A stretch of 5,037 bases of DNA from Pseudomonadota bacterium. Lineage in GTDB: Bacteria; Desulfobacterota; Desulfobaccia; Desulfobaccales; 0-14-0-80-60-11. Position numbers and translations under genes: made by a program. Shown here piece after piece: positions 1-4,897 of this stretch (positions within the stretch are counted from its first letter, which is position 1; the number at the start of each line of letters is the position of its first letter). The stretch covers positions 1 to 5,037 of the forward strand of contig JAHIKF010000359.1 of NCBI GenBank assembly GCA_018897875.1, read 5' to 3'. The notes under the pieces are model-generated. The model was not told the origin of the DNA, did no database searches, and worked only from the letters and a program-made list of their open reading frames with translations.

Positions 1-2
1 CG

Positions 3-620
3 GTGGGCCGGATGACCTGCGGCTGGGTGTGCCCCTTCGGATTCATCCAGGATCTGATCCACAAAATTCCGACTCGCAAGTTTTCCTTGTGGAAACCCCT
101 GCGCTGGGTGAAGTACGCGGTGCTGGGGCTGATGGTGGTAATCATGCCCGTCGTTTTCGTGGATGCCTCCGGGTTGGGCCACCCCTGGTTCTGCAAGCTC
201 GTCTGTCCCGCCGGCACCCTGGAGGGCGCCATCCCCCTGCTCTTTCTGAAACCAACCCTATGGCAAACCGTGGGCCTTTTCTTCTGGAACAAGCTCGCCG
301 TCCTCATCCTGATCCTAGTCGGCGCCATCCTCATCAGCCGGTTTTTCTGCCGGGTGCTCTGCCCCCTGGGCGCCTTCTACAGCCTCTTCAGCCGGATTTC
401 TTTGGTGCAGTTGGAGTTCGTAGCCGGCAACTGTGTGGAATGCGGCGCCTGCGTCCGCTATTGTCCCACCGGGGTAGTGCCCAACCAGGAATTCGACAGC
501 CGGGAGTGCATCATGTGCCTCAAGTGCGTGGACGTCTGTCACTTCCGGGCCCTGGATTTCAGCATGCGCCGCCCGCCGGGCAAACCGGCCAAAGTCAAGC
601 GCGCCACCTCCCCTTTATAA
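3..620 (+). CDS. Membrane 4Fe-4S polyferredoxin (NapH/CcoG-like), 5'-truncated
   Basis: This is the 3' part of a membrane-bound iron-sulfur protein; the window starts inside the gene, so the GTG at position 3 is an internal codon and not a start. Numbering from that codon, three CxxxCP motifs are visible (C6/C10, C64/C68, C116/C120), each next to a hydrophobic stretch (about residues 38-56 and 96-112). A C-terminal ferredoxin-like domain follows, with two 4Fe-4S cysteine sets (C144, C147, C150, C154 and C169, C172, C175, C179). The second set ends in Cys-His instead of the usual Cys-Pro. This layout is typical of NapH/CcoG/YccM-type proteins, which pass electrons between the quinone pool or cytoplasmic donors and a partner enzyme. 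The partner is not identifiable here, because the missing upstream part would hold it. The C-terminal tail (about residues 187-205) is basic. The gene stops 17 bases before a separate promoter, so it does not need to share a transcript with the next gene. The family is confident; the specific role is unknown. Confidence 0.88.
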   Translation: MGRMTCGWVCPFGFIQDLIHKIPTRKFSLWKPLRWVKYAVLGLMVVIMPVVFVDASGLGHPWFCKLVCPAGTLEGAIPLLFLKPTLWQTVGLFFWNKLAVLILILVGAILISRFFCRVLCPLGAFYSLFSRISLVQLEFVAGNCVECGACVRYCPTGVVPNQEFDSRECIMCLKCVDVCHFRALDFSMRRPPGKPAKVKRATSPL

Positions 621-637
621 GTCCTGAGAAATAATGC

Positions 638-665
638 TTGACACCTCCGGGATTTCCTTCATAAT
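638..665 (+). promoter_or_regulatory. Sigma-70-type promoter for the IHF/HU-like gene
   Basis: A perfect -35 box TTGACA (638-643) is followed after 16 bases by CATAAT (660-665), which matches five of six positions of the -10 consensus. Transcription would start near 672, leaving a leader of about 36 bases with a strong Shine-Dalgarno sequence. The surrounding bases are AT-richer than the coding sequence. The match is read from sequence only; promoter activity is inferred. Confidence 0.72.
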
Positions 666-692
666 TAACTAAGTAATTTCACCGGGATAGCC

Positions 693-699
693 GGAGGAG
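693..699 (+). promoter_or_regulatory. Ribosome-binding site of the IHF/HU-like gene
   Basis: GGAGGAG lies 8 bases before the ATG at 708. It is a near-perfect anti-16S match with ideal spacing, which fixes the start codon and predicts strong translation, as expected for an abundant nucleoid protein. Confidence 0.8.
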
Positions 700-707
700 A
701 TCAGGTT

Positions 708-992
708 ATGGCCCTCACCAAGGAAAAATTGATCAGCCGATTACAGACGCAGGTGGGTTTGAGCAAGCAAGAATCACGTTCAACGGTGGAACGGGTCCTG
801 GATATTATGAAGGAATCCCTGGCCCAGGGGGAAGACCTGCTCATCAGCGGGTTCGGAAAATTCTCGGTGCGGCAAAAGAATGCCCGCCGGGGACGCAACC
901 CCCAAACTAAGGAAAATCTCATCCTGCGGGCCCGGAAGGTGGTGGTCTTTAAGACTTCCGGCGTGCTGCGCAACCTCATCAACGGTTCCTGA
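708..992 (+). CDS. IHF alpha / HU-family DNA-binding protein
   Basis: This 94-residue protein has the full length of the HU/IHF family, small dimeric proteins that bind the minor groove and sharply bend DNA in the nucleoid. The N-terminal helical dimerisation part (about 1-45) starts with MALTK, as in IhfA. The family signature follows at about residues 48-68 (GFGKFSVRQKNARRGRNPQT). The Pro of the RNP turn is the residue that intercalates between base pairs, and GRNP is closer to IHF alpha than to the GRNP/GKNP mix seen in HU. The arm is followed by RARKVVVFK, the usual last beta-strand, and a short C-terminal helix. The start is set by the GGAGGAG site. The gene has its own promoter and is probably a single-gene transcript; 141 bases separate it from the next gene. 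The HU/IHF family call is near certain. The choice of IHF alpha over a generic HU is likely but cannot be settled without a tree. Confidence 0.95.
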   Translation: MALTKEKLISRLQTQVGLSKQESRSTVERVLDIMKESLAQGEDLLISGFGKFSVRQKNARRGRNPQTKENLILRARKVVVFKTSGVLRNLINGS

Positions 993-1114
993 TCGAGCCT
1001 ATCGCTTCCGCCCGCGCCCGTCCTCAGTGTCCGCTGATGTGGCTGGCCCCGCCTCAGGCCAAAGGCCGTCTGCCCCGGCGTGGCAGCGGCTCATTCCGTC
1101 CCGGGATCCCGGGT

Positions 1115-1131
1115 CAAGGAAGGCATCCTTG
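1115..1131 (+). promoter_or_regulatory. Stem-loop covering the Shine-Dalgarno of the radical SAM gene
   Basis: CAAGGA (1115-1120) and TCCTTG (1126-1131) are perfect complements around a 5-base loop AGGCA. The Shine-Dalgarno run AAGGAAGG (1116-1123) lies in the 5' arm and loop, and the ATG follows 2 bases after the 3' arm. If folded, the hairpin would hide the ribosome-binding site, so translation may be restrained. A 14-base perfect palindrome, CCCGGGATCCCGGG (1100-1113), sits immediately upstream. The pairing is visible; a regulatory effect is inference. Confidence 0.35.
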
Positions 1132-1133
1132 CG

Positions 1134-2291
1134 ATGAAGTTCGCATGGCAAGGTTTATGCTCCCATAGGTGCAATCGCCGGACTTTTATCCAGGCCGGCG
1201 CCGGGGCCCTGGCGCTGCTGTCCCTCCCCGCCCGGCCGGCCAGCGCCCAGGCGATGCAGTACGGCTTCGTGAAGCCCCATCCGGCCGCCTTCTCCCGCCA
1301 GATGGACCGGGGTTTGGTGCTCTGCCAGCTCTGCCCCCGGAACTGCGAGGTTTTGCCCGGAGACCGGGGGGAATGCGGCGTCCGGGAGAACCGGGAGGGC
1401 AAATATTACAGCCTGGTGTACGGCAACCCCTGCGCCGTCCACCTGGACCCCATTGAAAAAAAACCCTTCTTCCACATCCTGCCCGGAAGCCTCTCTTTCT
1501 CCATCGCCACCGCCGGCTGCAACCTGCACTGCAAGTTCTGTCAGAATTGGGAAATCTCTCAGACCCGGCCGGAAAAAACCTACAACTTCGACCTGCCCCC
1601 GGAAAAAGTGGTGGCTGCAGCCCGGGATAACCGCTGCCGCTCCATCGCCCACACCTACGTCGAGCCCATTATCTTTTTTGAATATATGCGGGACGTGGGC
1701 CGCCTGGCCAAATCCGCGGGGATTCTCAACGTCTGCCATTCGGCGGGCTATATCAATGCCCAACCCCTGGAAGAACTGGCGGGGCTCCTGGACGGCGCCT
1801 GCATCGACCTCAAGGCCTTTGACGGCAAGTTTTACCGGGAACTGGTGGACGCCGAATTGGCACCGGTGCTCAACACCCTGAAAGTCCTCCGCCGCCGCAA
1901 GGTTCACCTGGAAATCGTCAACCTGCTCATCCCCCAGCTTAACGATGCACCGGACCAAGTCAGCCGCATGTGCGCCTGGATTAAAGATGAGCTGGGCCCC
2001 CTGACGCCGCTGCATTTCTCCCGGTTTTACCCCCTGTACAAGATGCTGAATCATTATCCCACCCCGGTGAGCACCCTGGAGCGGGCCCGGGACCTGGCCC
2101 GGAAAGCGGGCTTGCAGTACGTCTATATCGGCAACCTGCCCGGGCATGAGGCCGAAAATACCTTCTGCCATCACTGCCACAAGCTGATCATCGCCCGCCA
2201 GGGCTACAAGATCGGCGAGGTCCACCTCCAGGGCGGCAACTGCGCTTACTGCGGCGGGGCCATCCCGGGGATTTGGGATAAAAAAGTGTAG
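1134..2291 (+). CDS. amrS: AmmeMemoRadiSam-type radical SAM enzyme with Tat signal (AmrS)
   Basis: The gene encodes a 385-residue radical SAM protein related to pyruvate-formate-lyase activating enzymes, of the type named AmmeMemoRadiSam system radical SAM enzyme; its substrate is unknown. The catalytic 4Fe-4S/SAM motif is CNLHCKFC, with C129, C133 and C136. An N-terminal cysteine block (C64, C67, C71, C81 in CQLCPRNC...GECGVR) and two C-terminal CxxC pairs (C345/C348, C370/C373, zinc-ribbon-like) match the family layout. Residues 1-40 look like a Tat signal: NRRTFIQ at 14-20, a hydrophobic stretch of Ala/Leu at 21-32, and an ASA cleavage-type site near 36-38. The family core starts near residue 43, so the signal is an addition. 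I chose the ATG at 1134 because AAGGAAGG lies 10 bases upstream; a GTG at 1080 in frame lacks such a site. The partner genes Memo and AMMECR1 are not visible in this window. The family is confident; export is inferred. Confidence 0.9.
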   Translation: MKFAWQGLCSHRCNRRTFIQAGAGALALLSLPARPASAQAMQYGFVKPHPAAFSRQMDRGLVLCQLCPRNCEVLPGDRGECGVRENREGKYYSLVYGNPCAVHLDPIEKKPFFHILPGSLSFSIATAGCNLHCKFCQNWEISQTRPEKTYNFDLPPEKVVAAARDNRCRSIAHTYVEPIIFFEYMRDVGRLAKSAGILNVCHSAGYINAQPLEELAGLLDGACIDLKAFDGKFYRELVDAELAPVLNTLKVLRRRKVHLEIVNLLIPQLNDAPDQVSRMCAWIKDELGPLTPLHFSRFYPLYKMLNHYPTPVSTLERARDLARKAGLQYVYIGNLPGHEAENTFCHHCHKLIIARQGYKIGEVHLQGGNCAYCGGAIPGIWDKKV

Positions 2292-2308
2292 GGTGGGCAC
2301 TGCCCACC
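2292..2308 (+). terminator. Perfect stem-loop right after the radical SAM stop codon
   Basis: GGTGGGCA (2292-2299) and TGCCCACC (2301-2308) are perfect reverse complements, giving a 7-bp stem with an ACT loop directly after the TAG stop. It lies between a + strand gene and a - strand gene remnant, a typical place for a bidirectional terminator. There is no clear U-tract (ATTTCCCTT follows), so termination would be weak or factor-assisted. The sequence also resembles short dispersed palindromes common in bacterial genomes, which is an equally good reading. Confidence 0.4.
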
Positions 2309-2315
2309 ATTTCCC

Positions 2316-2503
2316 TTAGCCGCTCAACGCCTTTTGGGCCTTGGGGACCATATCTTCCGGCTTGACCCCGTACCAGGCCGCCACGATTTTCCCCGCCGCA
2401 TAGATCAAAAAGGACGCGCGGCTGATCCCCAGGGATTTTTTGCCATACAGGGTCTTTTCGCCCCATGCGCCCTAGGCCTCCGCCACCCGATGGTCCGGGT
2501 GGC
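2316..2503 (-). pseudogene. Truncated peroxiredoxin (Bcp/PrxQ) C-terminal copy with amber stop
   Basis: This is a broken partial duplicate of the intact peroxiredoxin gene at 4289-4756, on the same strand. Over 2341-2500 it aligns without gaps to 4317-4476, with 20 mismatches in 160 bases by hand count (about 87% identity). It covers only codons 95 onwards of the intact protein and therefore lacks both cysteines of the active site. The reading frame is kept to a proper TAA stop (2316-2318), with one 3-base deletion near the end, so the C-terminus reads ...KALSG instead of ...KALGRG. Tyr103 is replaced by an in-frame TAG (2472-2474), and Asp127 is changed to Tyr. Homology fades at 2500-2503, where unrelated GC-rich sequence begins. 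No start codon or ribosome-binding site serves it. It is most likely a dead relic of a duplication. Confidence 0.88.
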
Positions 2504-2524
2504 AACCAGGTGCCTGCCCACCGG

Positions 2525-2543
2525 CCCGGGGCTGCAGCCCGGG
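2525..2543. repeat. GC-rich stem-loop downstream of the membrane-protein gene
   Basis: CCCGGG at 2525-2530 and again at 2538-2543 can pair around the loop GCTGCAG. On the - strand this follows the stop codon of the 511-residue membrane protein by about 25 bases, so it could help end that transcript. No T-tract follows. It may equally be part of the junction sequence next to the peroxiredoxin relic. Confidence 0.3.
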
Positions 2544-2566
2544 AGCCCAGAATTAATTCCACGGCT

Positions 2567-4102
2567 TCATTTCAAGAGGGAGACAGCGCCGGTTGAGGCA
2601 CCACGGGCAATGACGAATTGTTCCGGGTTCTCGGGAAGGTAACGACAGATCACGGTTTGCGGCGCAGCCAATAATTTGGCCAAATGCTCCGGGTTGGTTG
2701 GAGTTCCTAAAGGAGAAAAGCGGCCATCATTTGAAGGCGATAATTTGAGAAAGGTGACGGTTACATTTCGTCCGGGATAAAGGAGCATCAAGTGAAAGGG
2801 TAGAGCGTTACGATAAACTAATACTCGGTAATTATTTCGTAAACCCTGATGAACCGTGTAAGGCAGATAAATACAATCGGGAAAATCAACCAGGACCAGG
2901 CGGGTGCCGGTGGGCATCTCCGGTAAGTAAGTCCTGATTTTTTTGATCCCGGCATCATAGATCTGAGTGGCCATGAGATAGGAGCTTAAGGTTTGACGGA
3001 AAACATAGAAGTCAAAGGCGAGATATCCGATTAGGGTCAGGGAAATAAGCAGCCAGGTAAAATTACGGGCATACACCCGCAACCTAAAAGACCCCATCAA
3101 ATCCGCCAAGACCAGGGCGGCAAATATTCCCGGAAAATAAAGATAGCGCGAATGGAAATGGGACCCGATTGTATGGGGTAAGCAGGCCGCCACCCATAAG
3201 AGCAGCAGGGTAATAAATCGTTTTCGGTCTACCCCTTGTTTAAAGTGTATTGTTAAGAGCAAAATAATTGCTAGCAAAAAAATTAAAATTCCCACGGTCA
3301 CAGGGATACTTTTGACCTCAAGCCAGAGATAATCCTGGAACCCATGAAAAAAGGTGGCCAGGATAGATCGGAAAAAAGTGATAACTTTGGTAAATATAGG
3401 CAGGTTTTCGGCGTATGGTTTGATTCCTAATAAATGCCGCATCAGTAAAAAGCTCCCGGCGACGCCGAAAGCCCAAAGGTGCAGCCTTAAACCTGAAAGC
3501 AGGGTGGCCTTCTCCTTGCCGGATACCCGCCAGGGTCGAAGATAGGTGTCCAATATCAGGCCCAGCAGCGGCAGGATAAGGCCGGTCGATTCCATGGCAA
3601 ATCCAAGGGTCACCATGGTCAGGTAGCCCCAGCCCCAAACGAGAGCCCCTTGTTGTCGAAAGCGGTTCAGAAAGATCAAGGCGATCAATCCGAAACTGGT
3701 GGCCAGGGTTTTAGGGATGGTGCTGAGCCAGTAATAGGCCTCGAAGCCGGCGGAGTTGAAAAGCGCCATGAGCCCGGCAACCCAGCATTGCCAGGGCTTA
3801 AACTTCAACCCTTGGGCCAGGATGTATACCAGCCAGGCATTGATGATGATCAGCGACAGATGCACAACCTGATACGGCAGGGGAGAGAGATGAAAAATTT
3901 TATACAGACCGTAATATAGTACCATTGCCGGTAGATAAAAATTCCATTGGTACGCGGCGAAATTAAACCAATGACCCTGGCTACCCCAAAGGTCTCCGGC
4001 AAAATCGCCTAAGAACCCGACCCTTAAGGCGGGGTAAAAAACCAGGGCCCCCAAGAGAAGGTATAATCCAAAAACTAATAATGACTTCGAAGAGTTATGC
4101 AT
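2567..4102 (-). CDS. Polytopic membrane protein, GT-C glycosyltransferase-like
   Basis: This 511-residue integral membrane protein has roughly ten to eleven hydrophobic helices between residues 7 and 370 and a soluble C-terminal domain (about 380-511). The layout resembles GT-C enzymes, which transfer sugars from polyprenyl-phosphate donors on the outer face of the membrane. The first loop has two acidic residues (D33 and D37 in LGDFAGDLWG), where GT-C enzymes place their catalytic acid. A SRYLYFPG motif at 318-325 resembles the RYLYxPS motif of PMT/TMTC-like proteins. No exact family is recognised, so sugar transfer is an inference. The ATG is supported by GAGAAG 8 bases upstream. The gene is far more AT-rich than its neighbours (for example 17 G+C in the 60 bases 3241-3300) and is bracketed by two copies of the peroxiredoxin gene end, suggesting acquisition by transfer. 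It stands alone, with no partner glycan genes in view. Confidence 0.72.
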   Translation of the reverse strand: MHNSSKSLLVFGLYLLLGALVFYPALRVGFLGDFAGDLWGSQGHWFNFAAYQWNFYLPAMVLYYGLYKIFHLSPLPYQVVHLSLIIINAWLVYILAQGLKFKPWQCWVAGLMALFNSAGFEAYYWLSTIPKTLATSFGLIALIFLNRFRQQGALVWGWGYLTMVTLGFAMESTGLILPLLGLILDTYLRPWRVSGKEKATLLSGLRLHLWAFGVAGSFLLMRHLLGIKPYAENLPIFTKVITFFRSILATFFHGFQDYLWLEVKSIPVTVGILIFLLAIILLLTIHFKQGVDRKRFITLLLLWVAACLPHTIGSHFHSRYLYFPGIFAALVLADLMGSFRLRVYARNFTWLLISLTLIGYLAFDFYVFRQTLSSYLMATQIYDAGIKKIRTYLPEMPTGTRLVLVDFPDCIYLPYTVHQGLRNNYRVLVYRNALPFHLMLLYPGRNVTVTFLKLSPSNDGRFSPLGTPTNPEHLAKLLAAPQTVICRYLPENPEQFVIARGASTGAVSLLK

Positions 4103-4123
4103 AAAAATAGCTTCTCGTAATCA

Positions 4124-4139
4124 GACGCCGCCGGGCGTC
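4124..4139. repeat. Small inverted repeat in the leader of the membrane-protein gene
   Basis: GACGCC (4124-4129) and GGCGTC (4134-4139) pair around the loop GCCG, 22 bases upstream of the start codon at 4102. The surrounding gap (4103-4288) also holds a very GC-rich run at 4141-4160 and an AT-rich stretch at 4191-4230 that could contain the promoter; I see no clear -35/-10 pair. The pairing is visible, but its function is unknown. Confidence 0.3.
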
Positions 4140-4288
4140 AGCGGCCCCGGGCCGGGCCGGACCACTGCCCGCGATCATCCCAAAGCCCCTGAATTTATGA
4201 TCAATTCCCTTATATCAATTGGTTACTTAATATGCCGGCATTTTTTGCGGCCTAATCCGGGAGTACGTCTCCCTCCCCGGTCTCAACC

Positions 4289-4756
4289 TCAGCCGCGGCC
4301 CAGGGCCTTTTGGGCCTTGGGAACCGTGTCTTCCGGTTTGACCCCGTACCAGGCCGCCACGATCTTCCCCGCCGCATCGATCAAAAACGACGAGCGGATG
4401 GTCCCCAGGGATTTTTTGCCGTAGGAGGTTTTTTCGGCCCAGACGCCGTAGGCCTCCGCCACCCGGTGGTCCGGGTCCGCCAGGAGGGGGAAGGAAAGAT
4501 TGTACTTGTCGTCGAACTTCTGCTGCCTGGCCGGCGCATCAGGGCTGATGCCCACCACCGCCAGGCCCAGGTCCACCAACTCCTCCCGGGCGTCCCGGAT
4601 GCTGCACGCCTGCCGGGTGCACCCCGGGGTGGCGGCCTTGGGGTAGAAGTAGATCAGCAGCTTACCGCCGCCAAAATCCGCCAACCTGACCGTCTGGCCA
4701 TGCTGATCGGTCAATTGAAACTCCGGGGCCGCATCGCCTGGCTTAAGTCTCGCCAT
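4289..4756 (-). CDS. bcp: Thioredoxin-dependent peroxiredoxin, Bcp/PrxQ type
   Basis: The gene encodes a 155-residue cytoplasmic peroxiredoxin that reduces hydrogen peroxide and organic hydroperoxides using thioredoxin. The peroxidatic cysteine is C46 in the motif TPGCT, and C51, five residues later, is the resolving cysteine of the atypical 2-Cys PrxQ class. The thioredoxin fold is marked by GDAAPEFQL at 7-15, LLIYFYPKAATPGC at 33-46, VVGISPD at 67-73, FPLLADP at 89-95 and the C-terminal FLID...WYGVKPEDT. Where many Bcp proteins have KDNTPGC, this one has KAATPGC. The length is normal for the family. The ATG at 4756 is preceded by AAGGTGG (4763-4769 on the - strand) with a 6-base gap; the upstream in-frame TTG at 4807 would add 17 residues unlike the family and is rejected. 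A decayed copy of the gene's 3' end lies 1,976 bases away. In an anaerobe it would serve oxygen-exposure defence. Confidence 0.95.
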   Translation of the reverse strand: MARLKPGDAAPEFQLTDQHGQTVRLADFGGGKLLIYFYPKAATPGCTRQACSIRDAREELVDLGLAVVGISPDAPARQQKFDDKYNLSFPLLADPDHRVAEAYGVWAEKTSYGKKSLGTIRSSFLIDAAGKIVAAWYGVKPEDTVPKAQKALGRG

Positions 4757-4757
4757 G

Positions 4758-4776
4758 GATAACCACCTTGCTCCCG
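4758..4776. repeat. Left arm of a 19-bp perfect inverted repeat (over the bcp RBS)
   Basis: The 19 bases 4758-4776 are the exact reverse complement of 5019-5037. This arm includes the peroxiredoxin Shine-Dalgarno sequence and ends 2 bases from the start codon. The next base inward on each side (4777 and 5018) does not match, so the inner boundary is sharp; the outer boundary cannot be seen because the window ends. Confidence 0.85.
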
Positions 4777-4897
4777 CCACAGGATTTTTTTTGATAACCT
4801 TAAGCAATTCCGGGGGAAAATGCCACCTTTAAAGCGAGCCCAGAAGAGTTTGGGACAGAGGTGGCTGATTGGATCTTAGTTCTTATATTAAATACGC

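Noticed and set aside
1080..1133. GTG at 1080 as the start of the radical SAM gene
   Set aside because: It has no Shine-Dalgarno sequence and would put 18 extra residues before the Tat signal; the ATG at 1134 has AAGGAAGG at good spacing.
1155..2300. Long open frame of 381 codons on the - strand, opposite the radical SAM gene
   Set aside because: It mirrors the + strand gene in GC-rich DNA, has low-complexity Gly/Ala/Val-rich content and no recognisable motif, while the + frame has clear radical SAM cysteine motifs.
2472..2474. TAG in the peroxiredoxin relic as a recoded codon
   Set aside because: The fragment lacks the catalytic half and a start, so it is a pseudogene; there is no supporting recoding element.
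2188..2562. Open frame of 124 codons on the - strand through the peroxiredoxin relic
   Set aside because: It is in a different frame from the peroxiredoxin homology and shows no family resemblance; openness is explained by GC-rich sequence.
4232..4246. ATGCCGGCAT followed by TTTTT, terminator-like
   Set aside because: The palindrome has no room for a loop beyond a 3-bp stem, so it cannot form a stable terminator hairpin, although it sits downstream of no + strand gene.
4310..4762. Open frame of 150 codons on the + strand opposite the peroxiredoxin gene
   Set aside because: It is a complementary-strand shadow of the intact peroxiredoxin; the same pattern appears opposite the relic at 2334-2642, as expected from homology.
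4757..4807. TTG at 4807 as the peroxiredoxin start
   Set aside because: It adds 17 residues not typical of Bcp; the ATG at 4756 has AAGGTGG 6 bases upstream and MARLKPGDAAP is the normal N-terminus.
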